From contig JAJYZJ010000014.1 of the NCBI GenBank assembly GCA_021800035.1, forward strand, positions 1-40,791: 40,791 nt of DNA, read 5' to 3'. Positions 16,964-24,788 of this stretch are shown in pieces; the first letter of the stretch is position 1, and each line of letters opens with the position of its first letter. The notes beneath the pieces were generated by a model. That model saw nothing but the letters and a program-made list of their open reading frames with translations. It made no database searches and was not told the origin of the DNA. The translations under genes were made by a program, and so were the position numbers. The DNA is from an archaeon (GTDB taxonomy: Archaea; Thermoproteota; Thermoprotei_A; Marsarchaeales; Marsarchaeaceae).

Positions 16964-19759
16964 TCAGCCGGCTGACCCGCCGGACGCTTTCTTTCTGTAT
17001 GGACAGATAACTCTGTAATCGCACTCGCTGCAGACGGCAGGGTTGGGTTTAGGCCTGAATTTTCTGACGCGGTACGCACCGCTGACGTTCTCCTTGATAC
17101 GTTCCCGCGTACTGTGAAGCGCTTCGTTGCTGATGTCGACCTCCTCCTTACTGCCGGTGTCCAGGTGGTGTATAACCGCCCGCTGCGGACGGAGACCCAG
17201 CGACTCGCGGCACGCGATGGTGTACAGGCGCAGCTGTGTCTTGTAGTCTGGGACATATACGGCGTCTCCGCGGTCGGTCTTGAAGTCTATCACTTCGACC
17301 TCCCTGATTTCCCCCTTTTCGTCGGCCTTCAGGAGGAGGTCTATCCTTCCTGATATCAGAGCCTTGCCGACGGTAAACTCAAACCCCTTTTCGGTTTCCA
17401 GGATCCTTCTGAAATTGTCGTTGTAGAGGGCCACGTAGTTCCGTACTACGGCCTTCGCACTCTGCTTCATTCTGTCGGCCATCGGCTTGGTTGCGTAACG
17501 CATTGTGAATATGCGGTCAACGAACTCGTCAATTTCTCTATCGGAAGGCACCCTTCCGGTGGCCATGTAACTACTGTGAATGTAATTCAGCACGTTGTGA
17601 ATGTTTGTGCCGTATCCGAAAGCGGCCGGTACGCCTGCATTGTACTGGTACACGTGGCGGAGCTTAAAATCGTGCCCGCATCTGTCATAGCTGCTGAGTT
17701 CACTGTAGGAGGTCTCGATCAGGTCCCCCGGCCCCGTACGGCTGGGAAGGCCGGACTTTTTCCTCCGGAGAGGCACAGCCTGCGATACGAAGCGCCTGCT
17801 GATTTCGCCTGCGAACGGGTGTTCTCCTCGCCTCTTCTTGCCTTCCACGGAACCTGTCATGAAAAGATATTTTTCGCTTCTGGTCATGGCGGTATAGTAA
17901 ACCTTTCTTTCGTCTTCCTCCGTGCCGCCGTAGAGCTCCGTGTCGTACAGGCCGTCGTCTACGAAGAGGCGCCGCCTTGGGGGTGGATGCCTCTTTATAA
18001 AACGGGGGACAAAGACGACCGGAAACTCGAGCCCCTTGGCCTTGTGTATCGTCATTACATTCACGGCGTCTATCAGTGACGGGTTGCTAAACTGCGTATC
18101 AGAATAGTTGTTCTTTGCAAACGCGTGGACGAAGGCGAAGAAGTATTTCACCTCTTTTGCCCGCAGCCTGACCCATACGGACTCGTAATCGGAAATGGCC
18201 CTGCTTACGGCCGCAAGGTTGTAGTTCATGACGTCGTCAAATTCAAAGAGGCCGGCGCCCATGGCGCTGAGGATCCTGTGGTAATACGCCTGAAGACCGA
18301 GGTCACCGAGGTAGTCGTTCTTGCCTTTGGCGGTTATTTTTGACACATCGTTTTTGAGCTTCCTGAGCTCAGCTTCGAACCTTGCCGGATTGGCTCTTCC
18401 TGAAAACCTTGAGGCGAACACATTCAGGTATAACGACCTGAGCCTGCGAAGAGAAGGCGGTTCCGCGTCATGGTCGGGGTAGGAGCCGCATCCGAACACG
18501 TAGGCTAGACAATTCATTGCAAGAATCACTTCGTCGGTTTGGAATGCTCCTGAGGCGTTCGCTGAAACACATGGTATGTCTGCTTGGGTGAGCATCCTGA
18601 CTATCCTGTCTCCGTCACTGTTGGTTCTAACAAGAACCGCCATGTCCCTGTAGGACAGGGAATAAGGCATGTTCTTCTTGTCAATAAAATCGCTGCCGTG
18701 CAGCTCGCCGATTTTCTCCCTGATGAAAGCCTCTTCTTCTTCCTCGGTGCCGAAGTAGTTTATTATTATGTCCCCCTGCTCGAACGGGCGAAGCAGGCCG
18801 GGATTCGGCCGCATCTTTTTTGCGAGCCTTTCCCGGTTGTGCATAATCAGCGACTGGCTGGTGAGTATCAGTTCCTTGGTGCTCCTAAAGTTGATTGACA
18901 ACCGGAAATCCCTTATTCTCCTCCCCTTGGGGGGAGACCCACCGAATTTCCGCAGGAGTGCATCATCGGACCCCCTCCATCCGTATATGTTTTGGTCGTC
19001 GTCGCCGACGACGCAGACGGATTCCGCGTTCTCCGAGAGAAGTTCTACGAGGGAACCCTGCAGTTTGTTTATGTCCTGGTACTCGTCGACAACAAGATGC
19101 CTGACCCGTCTGCCTAATTCGGCTTTGGCGGCGGGGTCCTTCCTCAGCAGCATGACCATGCAGTGAATGACGGAGGAGAAGTCAAAATATTTTTCTTTGT
19201 CCAGGACCTCAAGATAATTCCGGTAGCATTCCCTAAAGCAGCGGTCGGTCAGCTTTTCTGGGTCTATCTCTTCATTCATCATCACGTCGGCGGACTGCAC
19301 AAACGTGTATATTGTCTGATAATATCCCATTGACCTTTCATTCTCCAGCCTGACCAGCCCGACTTTCCCGTAATATATGTCCCTCTTAGCAAGAAAGGCA
19401 ACCCTCTTTGCGTCGTCGAGTATGTCATATGATCTGTACTCAGGCCTGATTTCCTTCAGAATTCTGTAGCAAAATGAATGAATTGTGCCGACGAACATGT
19501 CTCCGGTGTCCGATTTTTCCGGCGCAAGCTCTTCAAGAAGGGCCCGCACCCTGAACTTGAGTTCCCTTGCTGCCTTCTCGGTGAAGGTAAACGCCACAAT
19601 GGTCCTGGGAACAGCCCCGTCACGCACGAGCTTTACGATGCGCTGCGACATGACCTCCGTCTTCCCGGAGCCGGGACACGCAATGACGCGTATCAGGCCG
19701 CCTCCCGCATCGACAATCTCCTGTTGCTCGGATGTGAGGCTGAACTGCCGCTCTGCCAC
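16964..19759 (-). CDS. UvrD-like helicase fused to Fe-S RecB/Cas4-type nuclease
   Basis: A 931-aa ATP-dependent DNA helicase-nuclease. The N-terminal two thirds are a superfamily 1A helicase: Q motif SLTSEQQEIV, Walker A ACPGSGKTEV, motif II VVDEYQDINK, motif III VGDDDQNIYGWRG, motif IV INFRSTKEL, motif V MTIHKAKGLEFPVVFVP and motif VI YYTAMTRSEKYLFMTG. The C-terminal 230 residues are a PD-(D/E)XK nuclease: SYSELSSYDRCGHDFKLRHVY, ISGRIDLLL, EVIDFKTDRG and YKTQLRLYT. It ends in CSECDYRVICPYRK, which with the earlier RCG gives the four cysteines of an AddB/Cas4 iron-sulfur cluster. AdnA/AddA-like recombination enzymes have this architecture. Beside R-M and Vsr it may be a defence or anti-defence enzyme, or the element's recombination/replication helicase. 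A possible TATA element CCATATATT lies at 19808-19816. Confidence 0.93.
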   Translation of the reverse strand: MAERQFSLTSEQQEIVDAGGGLIRVIACPGSGKTEVMSQRIVKLVRDGAVPRTIVAFTFTEKAARELKFRVRALLEELAPEKSDTGDMFVGTIHSFCYRILKEIRPEYRSYDILDDAKRVAFLAKRDIYYGKVGLVRLENERSMGYYQTIYTFVQSADVMMNEEIDPEKLTDRCFRECYRNYLEVLDKEKYFDFSSVIHCMVMLLRKDPAAKAELGRRVRHLVVDEYQDINKLQGSLVELLSENAESVCVVGDDDQNIYGWRGSDDALLRKFGGSPPKGRRIRDFRLSINFRSTKELILTSQSLIMHNRERLAKKMRPNPGLLRPFEQGDIIINYFGTEEEEEAFIREKIGELHGSDFIDKKNMPYSLSYRDMAVLVRTNSDGDRIVRMLTQADIPCVSANASGAFQTDEVILAMNCLAYVFGCGSYPDHDAEPPSLRRLRSLYLNVFASRFSGRANPARFEAELRKLKNDVSKITAKGKNDYLGDLGLQAYYHRILSAMGAGLFEFDDVMNYNLAAVSRAISDYESVWVRLRAKEVKYFFAFVHAFAKNNYSDTQFSNPSLIDAVNVMTIHKAKGLEFPVVFVPRFIKRHPPPRRRLFVDDGLYDTELYGGTEEDERKVYYTAMTRSEKYLFMTGSVEGKKRRGEHPFAGEISRRFVSQAVPLRRKKSGLPSRTGPGDLIETSYSELSSYDRCGHDFKLRHVYQYNAGVPAAFGYGTNIHNVLNYIHSSYMATGRVPSDREIDEFVDRIFTMRYATKPMADRMKQSAKAVVRNYVALYNDNFRRILETEKGFEFTVGKALISGRIDLLLKADEKGEIREVEVIDFKTDRGDAVYVPDYKTQLRLYTIACRESLGLRPQRAVIHHLDTGSKEEVDISNEALHSTRERIKENVSGAYRVRKFRPKPNPAVCSECDYRVICPYRKKASGGSAG

Positions 19760-19831
19760 GTGTTTTACCTAGCCAGTCCCCCGGGACGGAAAAACTTCTT
19801 AAGGACACCATATATTCATTGTGGAAGCCGG

Positions 19832-20098
19832 CTACCCGGTCAAATGTTTTACCGAAGAGATACAGGTTTCCCCGTATCTAAGCCGCGGGTACCGGCTTTT
19901 CGTCCACGGCTTTCGCCAAATCCTTGAATCTTGCAGCCCGTGCGACGACGAAGTCTGGTCAACATATACCGCCGTCACCCTGCAGTTGTTATGCCCCGGG
20001 TTCTCGTAGCTGATCTTTATGCAGAAGTCAAAACCCATGCAGGTCTGTACCATTTTGCTGTCCGCATACATAACAGACGTAGCACCCGGGGTGTTCAC
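19832..20098 (-). CDS. Hypothetical protein, about 88 aa
   Basis: Begins just downstream of the winged-helix gene on the same strand. The frame starting at GTG 20098 (or ATG 20071) reads VMYADSKMVQTCMGFDFC then IKISYENPGHNNCRVTAVYVD and has G/C-rich third positions like real genes of the element. No family is recognised. The start is uncertain and the upstream part of the same frame runs through the winged-helix gene, where it is certainly non-coding. Confidence 0.4.
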   Translation of the reverse strand: MNTPGATSVMYADSKMVQTCMGFDFCIKISYENPGHNNCRVTAVYVDQTSSSHGLQDSRIWRKPWTKSRYPRLRYGETCISSVKHLTG

Positions 20099-20142
20099 AG
20101 CATAGCCTGCATCCTGAAACCGATAATAGAAAGCCGGTCTCT

Positions 20143-20496
20143 TTATCGGCTCGACTCCTGTGTGACCAAAGCGCCAGCTTTCTGGTAAGTGTACTTCCCC
20201 GGTCTGCCGCTTCTCTGGAGTATCCCTGTCCGCAGGAAGTTGCGCTGCAGTGACGGGAACACTGAAGTGGACGGGTAGTTGAACCCGTCCGTGCGGAGTT
20301 TTTCGCATGTCTCCCCCAGTGTCCTCGGAGTATCGAACCAGCCCGACTCAAGGAGGCGCTTCAGCTCCCGGCTGATCACGCCCCTGGAACCGCCTGCGGG
20401 GCTGAGGGAGGCCAGGAACTCCCTTACCGCATCCGCCTCCCCGTGAATCTCCACAGCCCCGAACCTGGTGGGTACCTTCGCGCTTATTTTACTCAT
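20143..20496 (-). CDS. Winged-helix-like DNA-binding protein (putative regulator)
   Basis: 117 aa. An N-terminal short beta segment (SAKVPTRFGAVEIHGEADAV) precedes a helical region (ISRELKRLLESGWFDTPRTL then ETCEKLRTDGFNYPSTSVFPSLQRNFL) and a wing-like RTGILQRSGRPGKYTYQKAG, a layout seen in archaeal winged-helix proteins. It is translationally coupled to the zinc-ribbon gene before it: the ATG lies inside the last codons of that gene. Its location next to the repeat-spacer array and the divergent operon suggests a regulator of the element, by inference. Confidence 0.65.
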   Translation of the reverse strand: MSKISAKVPTRFGAVEIHGEADAVREFLASLSPAGGSRGVISRELKRLLESGWFDTPRTLGETCEKLRTDGFNYPSTSVFPSLQRNFLRTGILQRSGRPGKYTYQKAGALVTQESSR

Positions 20497-20626
20497 TAAT
20501 CTTCCCCCTGCAGGCGCTGCACACGTCCAGTCTTCCCCCTATCAGCGGACACGTCAGGCAGTATGTAAGCGCACCCATGCAGAAGTGATAGGACATTATG
20601 CACCCCCGTGTTTCGCAGTGCGGCAC
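20489..20626 (-). CDS. 45-aa Cys-rich zinc-ribbon-like protein
   Basis: A short gene from GTG 20626 ending at TAA 20489-20491, overlapping the winged-helix gene start by 8 bp. The product contains PHCETRGC near the start and YCLTCP...VCSACRGK near the end, eight cysteines in all, so one or two small zinc-binding ribbons are likely. It is the first gene of the minus-strand operon and starts 25 bp from the first array repeat. TATA-like GCATATACC inside that repeat (20677-20685) would be correctly placed for its promoter. Confidence 0.6.
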   Translation of the reverse strand: MPHCETRGCIMSYHFCMGALTYCLTCPLIGGRLDVCSACRGKINE

Positions 20627-20651
20627 ACCTGTAGTGCTTGTAGGTGAGCAT

Positions 20652-21056
20652 GTGCTAAACGCCTAGTGGCATCTAAGGTATATGCAGCCTTCAGCGGCGG
20701 CCCAACCGTCTACCCGTCGGCCAGTGCTAAACGCCTTGTGGCATCTAAGGTATATGCAGTCTCCTTGTGAGAGTTATCCTTGAAGGGATTGAAGTGTGCT
20801 AAACGCCTTGTGGCATCTAAGGTATATGCAGGCCTGGATGGCTACGATATACGTCAACGAATCCAGGAGTGCTAAACGCCTTGTGGCATCTAAGGTATAT
20901 GCAGCTGGGGGATGGTGGCTATGTGATAAATGCGAGTGTATGTGCTAAACGCCTTGTGGCATCTAAGGTATATGCAGTTGAAGTCACGCCCTGCTTCCGC
21001 CGCCGCGCCCGTAGTCCCTTGTGCTAAACGCCTTGTGGCATCTAAGGTATATGCAG
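20652..21056. CRISPR. CRISPR-like array: six 36-bp repeats, five spacers, no cas genes
   Basis: Repeats lie at 20652-20687, 20724-20759, 20796-20831, 20869-20904, 20942-20977 and 21021-21056. Each starts GTGCTAAACGCC and ends TAAGGTATATGCAG. Five are identical, and the first has one change (CCTAGTGG for CCTTGTGG). Spacers are 36, 36, 37, 37 and 43 bp, unrelated to each other, with G+C from clearly low (spacer 2) to high (spacers 1 and 5). Repeats contain a small hairpin GCC-TTGT-GGC; the variant base falls in its loop. The variant repeat marks the left end as the likely old (trailer) end. Only 25 bp on the left and 10 bp on the right separate the array from genes, so no normal leader fits. 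No Cas protein is encoded in the window. A repeated regulatory or partition site is the alternative. Confidence 0.75.
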
Positions 21057-21066
21057 TGAAGAGCTA

Positions 21067-22356
21067 GTGAGGCAGCCCAGGTTAGCGGTTGTGGCGCTTG
21101 CGGCCCTAGCCGTCGTCGGCCTCGGCTTCGGCTCCGGCTCCGGCTCCGGCTTCGGCGTGGCCACTGTTTCCGCGGCTGCACGAGTCACCTACACGGAGAC
21201 GATGTACCTCCACAACACGGGGAAGAGCTACACGGTTGGATCCGTGCAGACGGGCGGACTGGTTTTCAACGCCACGAAGGAGGCGACGAACAACCTGGGC
21301 GGCGTAGCCCCGGTTTGGACGTTCTACTACAGCCTCCCCGTCGGGGGCGCGGTCAACTTCAGCGGCGCCGTCGAAGCCTATTTCTGGCTGTCCTCAAGCG
21401 TCTCCGCCGCCTACAACTGGAGCACGTCCCTTTCATGGACCAACTCCGCGGGAACCAACCTGGGCACCATCTCAACGGGCGGGGGAACCATCACCGTGGG
21501 CACCAGCCCTGCGCTGTACAGTCTCCCGATGGCTTCGGTTTCGCCGCCTATAAGCGTGGGCGCCGGAGACCTGCTGAAGCTGGTCGTATCGTTTTCACAG
21601 AAGCCTGCCACGACGGATGTCGTAACACTCTACATGACGTCGCCTGCGTCGTACCTCGTTTTCACGCTCGGCTCGCCCCCGGTGTCCGTCGGCGCGCCGA
21701 GTTTCGGCCGCACACCCACCGCAAGCGGCGGAGGCGGCGCAACCTTCACGTTCACCGTAAACGACACCCTGGGCCTCTATGACCTCCAAAAGGTTTACGC
21801 GGTTGTGGTGCAGCCCGGGGGTTACCCCTACACGGTCAACGTGTCCCCTGCAGGGGCAGTGAACCCGGCGGGGTACTCAGCCAAATACCAGGGCGAAGCC
21901 GAGTACCTTGCGGGCGGAGTGTACACGGTGTACGGACGCGCCCAGGACGGCTCCGGCAACGTCTACTCGGGCGCGGGCTCGCAGCTCACCGTTGTCCCGG
22001 AGGGTGAAGGGGCCGTGGTCTGGGGTGTGCTGGTTGGCCTCGCGTCGCTGTTCACGGTTTTGAGCTTCATGCTGCCGCTTCGCACGGTTGAGCCCACCAT
22101 GGAGGGCTGGTTCGCCGCGGGCGGCGTGGCGCTCGTGATTAGGAGCTTCGTGTTCCCGCTGATTTCAAGCATCATCTGGTTCGTCACGGCGTTTTTCTCG
22201 GCTACGCTCGGCGTGTTCATCTCGGGCGGCCTCATCTACCTGTTTTACGGGCTCGGGATACTCATGTTTGTGGTGTTCTTCGGGCTCGGCTTCATGTTCC
22301 TCCGCGCACTCATCACTGAGCCTCTTAATGAAGCGAGGAGGATGCGAGGCGAATAG
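21067..22356 (+). CDS. Surface protein with signal peptide and C-terminal TM region
   Basis: A 429-aa protein starting at GTG 21067, 10 bp after the last array repeat. Residues 1-38 form a signal peptide (PRLAVVALAALAVVGLGFG core, cleavage likely near VSAAA). A short GSGSGSG stretch there is encoded by a tandem 6-bp repeat near 21124-21156. A large beta-rich, Ser/Thr/Gly-rich extracellular part with an Ig-like segment before the membrane follows. The last 110 residues hold about four TM helices (for example VVWGVLVGLASLFTVLSF and GLGILMFVVFFGLGFMFL). It ends in a short basic tail. It could be a virion spike/membrane protein or a secretion-channel component. No family is recognised. It is the first gene of a tightly packed operon. 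Confidence 0.8.
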   Translation: MRQPRLAVVALAALAVVGLGFGSGSGSGFGVATVSAAARVTYTETMYLHNTGKSYTVGSVQTGGLVFNATKEATNNLGGVAPVWTFYYSLPVGGAVNFSGAVEAYFWLSSSVSAAYNWSTSLSWTNSAGTNLGTISTGGGTITVGTSPALYSLPMASVSPPISVGAGDLLKLVVSFSQKPATTDVVTLYMTSPASYLVFTLGSPPVSVGAPSFGRTPTASGGGGATFTFTVNDTLGLYDLQKVYAVVVQPGGYPYTVNVSPAGAVNPAGYSAKYQGEAEYLAGGVYTVYGRAQDGSGNVYSGAGSQLTVVPEGEGAVVWGVLVGLASLFTVLSFMLPLRTVEPTMEGWFAAGGVALVIRSFVFPLISSIIWFVTAFFSATLGVFISGGLIYLFYGLGILMFVVFFGLGFMFLRALITEPLNEARRMRGE

Positions 22357-22359
22357 AAA

Positions 22360-22887
22360 ATGTTTGGTATAGGCAAAAAGAAGCAGCAGAAGGAGCAGAC
22401 GGAGAACGGCGACCTCAAGCAGATACTGGATCTCGCAGCCAACCCGTCGCTTGACCCCGCGGCGGCGCCGGACATCGAGGTGTACAGGTACCTGCACACG
22501 TGGCAGCCGGAAAGCGTCGTCGGCAGGAAGTCCTTGGCCGACTACGACCCGGTGCTGAACAACGTCCACGTCACACTCGGCAACTTCAGCGTCAAGGACG
22601 CCCGGAAGATCCGGTTCCAGGGGAAGGCGTACATGAACCTGGAGCTCATGACGAAGGGCGACCTCGACTGGGACGACCTCAAGGCGTACCTTGCGGCGGA
22701 GCGCACACTCGACGCAGAGGTGTCGAGGGGTATCGGCGGCTGGGAGCGCAGTAACCTCCAGCTGCAGAGGCGGGAGCTCGCCCTGCAGGCGTCCACGGGG
22801 TCGGGGCTCCTCCAGAGGGGGAAGCGCGCCTTCAACAGGTTCCTCGGAATCGCAGCCGGCGCAGGGGGAGGCGAGTCGCAGCAGTGA
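22360..22887 (+). CDS. Hypothetical soluble protein of the membrane operon
   Basis: 175 aa, ATG three bases after the upstream TAG and in the same frame. A Lys/Gln-rich N terminus (GIGKKKQQKEQTENG) precedes a mixed helical domain (IEVYRYLHTWQPESVVG, then KAYMNLELMTKGDLDWDDLKAYLAAE). No signal or TM segment, so probably cytoplasmic and peripheral to the membrane proteins encoded on both sides. No family is recognised. It overlaps the next gene by 4 bp (GTGA). Confidence 0.75.
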   Translation: MFGIGKKKQQKEQTENGDLKQILDLAANPSLDPAAAPDIEVYRYLHTWQPESVVGRKSLADYDPVLNNVHVTLGNFSVKDARKIRFQGKAYMNLELMTKGDLDWDDLKAYLAAERTLDAEVSRGIGGWERSNLQLQRRELALQASTGSGLLQRGKRAFNRFLGIAAGAGGGESQQ

Positions 22888-24101
22888 CCCCGGTAATCCT
22901 GAGCATCGTGGCCCACAACGTCACCACTTCAAAGGTGGTGCTGCCGCCCGGCTTCGTCGGCGTGAGCCGCACCGTCCTCCTGGAGTACGAGGCCCTGATG
23001 CTCCTCGGGTTCGCCCTCGCACTCATCATCCCCAGCTACATACTCTTCCGGCTGGGGACCGTGGGCCGCACCTTCCTGGGGCGGACAAGGCGGCTCGTGC
23101 TCGCCTTCGACCCGAGCGGCACCTACGAGTTCTACCCGGCGCGCCTGGACAGCACGGGGCTTCGCGTGGACCACAGGTGGTTCCGCGGCTACGTGCTGCC
23201 GCAGCAGGGGTCTGCCTACGTGCACCGGTCCGGGCCCATCATCTACCCGACCGACCTCGTCTCCGGGCTGGCCGCCAACGTGAGGATGGTGAACTACGCC
23301 AACAGGCTTCACGACTTGGCGACGTCGCCGGACAGCAGGGCCCTCAGCGAGGCTGAGCGGGCGGCGCTCATAGGCTGGAGGCCCCTGGTGATACACTACT
23401 ACGCGGAGAGGACGGGGGAGATCAGGGAGCAGCTGAAGCGTGAACGCGCGGCGCTCGGCAAGCAGGTGGAGGACCTTGAGCGGCGGCTGAAGGCTCGGGA
23501 GGACGAGCTGGGGAAGACGAAGATCGAGGCCGACCTCAAGAACGTGTCCAAGGCGTACGAGGACGCGAGCGGAGAGCTCACGCTTGTGAGGGATGACTCG
23601 GCCTACGCAGCGCTGGGCCAGAGGCTTGAAGCGCTCGACAGGCAGCGCGCCGCGCTTGAGAAGAAGCTCGTCTACATCGAGGAGGACCTCGCCCCGCTCA
23701 GGCAGGCGCTGGAGCAGTCCTCGAACAGGATCAGGGAGGTGGAGGCCGCCCTCGCCAACGTGGAGAAGGAGTTCGACCGGGCGTCGAAGGCGGCCGCGAT
23801 AGGCAACGTCAAGGAGTTCACGGAGGCTGAGTACCAGAGGATGACGAAGATGCTCACCACGCAGCCGAAGGAGAAGATACCGCTGTGGGTCCTCGGCGAA
23901 TCGGTCTCCCTGCAGGAGTACGCGAAGTACGTGCTCACGGGGGGTACGCCAGCGAACATCCTGCAGCTCATCAAGCACCGCGAGGAGTCCGTGCGCGCCG
24001 AGATGAAGCAGGAGAACACTAAGATGGGGATGATCGTGCTCGGCATAATCGCCGTGATGGTGCTCGCCATCATAGCGCTGAAGGTGTTCGGCCATGCCTA
24101 G
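22884..24101 (+). CDS. Membrane-anchored coiled-coil protein
   Basis: 405 aa, GTG start overlapping the previous stop. The N-terminal TM helix is ALMLLGFALALIIPSYILF (about residues 36-54), followed by a globular domain (LVLAFDPSGTYEFYPARLD, with HRWFRGYVLPQQGSAYVHRS). A long coiled coil (about residues 180-300, rich in Glu, Lys, Arg and Leu) follows. A C-terminal TM helix, MIVLGIIAVMVLAIIALKVFG, ends four residues before the stop. Two membrane anchors with a coiled coil between them suggest a scaffold or tether. No family is recognised. Confidence 0.8.
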   Translation: MTPVILSIVAHNVTTSKVVLPPGFVGVSRTVLLEYEALMLLGFALALIIPSYILFRLGTVGRTFLGRTRRLVLAFDPSGTYEFYPARLDSTGLRVDHRWFRGYVLPQQGSAYVHRSGPIIYPTDLVSGLAANVRMVNYANRLHDLATSPDSRALSEAERAALIGWRPLVIHYYAERTGEIREQLKRERAALGKQVEDLERRLKAREDELGKTKIEADLKNVSKAYEDASGELTLVRDDSAYAALGQRLEALDRQRAALEKKLVYIEEDLAPLRQALEQSSNRIREVEAALANVEKEFDRASKAAAIGNVKEFTEAEYQRMTKMLTTQPKEKIPLWVLGESVSLQEYAKYVLTGGTPANILQLIKHREESVRAEMKQENTKMGMIVLGIIAVMVLAIIALKVFGHA

Positions 24102-24264
24102 GCGGCGCAGGCGTGCGGGGGCCGGCCGCATGGGGTTGGTCGACCCCTCGGCGGTGGTTTCGTCGGTGAAAGGCGGCATAGTCGGGATCAGGCTCATGCG
24201 CGGCGACATCAGGACGCTGCGCTACATGATCAAGAACTACCGAAGGCTTCGACGGCGCAGGTGA
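24094..24264 (+). CDS. 56-aa Arg-rich small protein
   Basis: The ATG overlaps the upstream stop by 8 bp, and the TGA overlaps the next GTG by 4 bp (GTGA), so the fit in the operon is exact. The product has basic ends (PRRRRRAGAGR and KNYRRLRRRR) around a short apolar middle (LVDPSAVVSSVKGGIVGIRL). The net charge is very high, fitting a nucleic-acid-binding or lipid-associated peptide, for instance a virion core protein. No family is recognised. Confidence 0.65.
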   Translation: MPRRRRRAGAGRMGLVDPSAVVSSVKGGIVGIRLMRGDIRTLRYMIKNYRRLRRRR

Positions 24265-24788
24265 ACTCCGTGGCTTCACGCGGGCCCCCCGACCTCGAGG
24301 AGCAGCTGTCGAACACCGCTCCCCAGTTCGGGTTGACGAGTGACTGGTCGCTTGCGCAGTGGATAGAGAAGTGCGCGGAGATCAAGGCTGCTGTCAGGGG
24401 TGAGGGCGACACGGAGGTCATACAGGCCTACGCCGCCCACGTGGAGACGCTCAGGTCGACGTTCCTCGACCCCGAGTGGGCGCGCGCCGTGCCCAACGTG
24501 TACGAGTACGCCGAGAAGCTTGAGAAGGACACCCGGGACAGGGAGCCCAGGTACACGGTCACCCACAGGGACGTGCGCCTCAAGAGGAACTTCATACTAA
24601 CGAGCGTGGCGCTGTGGACCGCGGCGGACACGGTGTTCACCAGGATCCTCCAGCTGCTTAAGGAGAACGGGCAGTACTACCCGCAGCGCGTCGCACCCTT
24701 CTCCCTCGGCGAGGCGCTTCAGCTCGCCGACGACGTGAGGCGTGCGGGGTCACCCCAGATCCTCAGGGAGGTTGAGAGTAATGGATGA
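24261..24788 (+). CDS. Hypothetical soluble protein
   Basis: 175 aa from GTG 24261. Helical, acidic and without signal or TM segments: LVSNTAPQ-like start region, WIEKCAEIKAAVRGEG, YAEKLEKDTRDREPRY, then RNFILTSVALWTAADTVFTR and EALQLADDVRRAG. No family is recognised. It overlaps the following gene by 8 bp (ATGGATGA). Genes this tightly packed usually act in one assembly or process. Confidence 0.7.
   Translation: MNSVASRGPPDLEEQLSNTAPQFGLTSDWSLAQWIEKCAEIKAAVRGEGDTEVIQAYAAHVETLRSTFLDPEWARAVPNVYEYAEKLEKDTRDREPRYTVTHRDVRLKRNFILTSVALWTAADTVFTRILQLLKENGQYYPQRVAPFSLGEALQLADDVRRAGSPQILREVESNG

Noticed and set aside
20984-21181. Minus-strand frame with RS repeats over the array end
   Set aside because: The Arg-Ser run is the antisense reading of the GSGSG signal-peptide repeat of the plus-strand gene.
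22354-22359. TAG joining two in-frame genes of the membrane operon, as possible recoding
   Set aside because: The downstream ATG follows the TAG directly, as in normal adjacent genes, and the host pcm gene uses TAG as a stop.
24099-24261. Open frame after the coiled-coil gene TAG leading into the next gene
   Set aside because: The real product of this stretch is the Arg-rich peptide in another frame; stops are rare in all frames because of high G+C.
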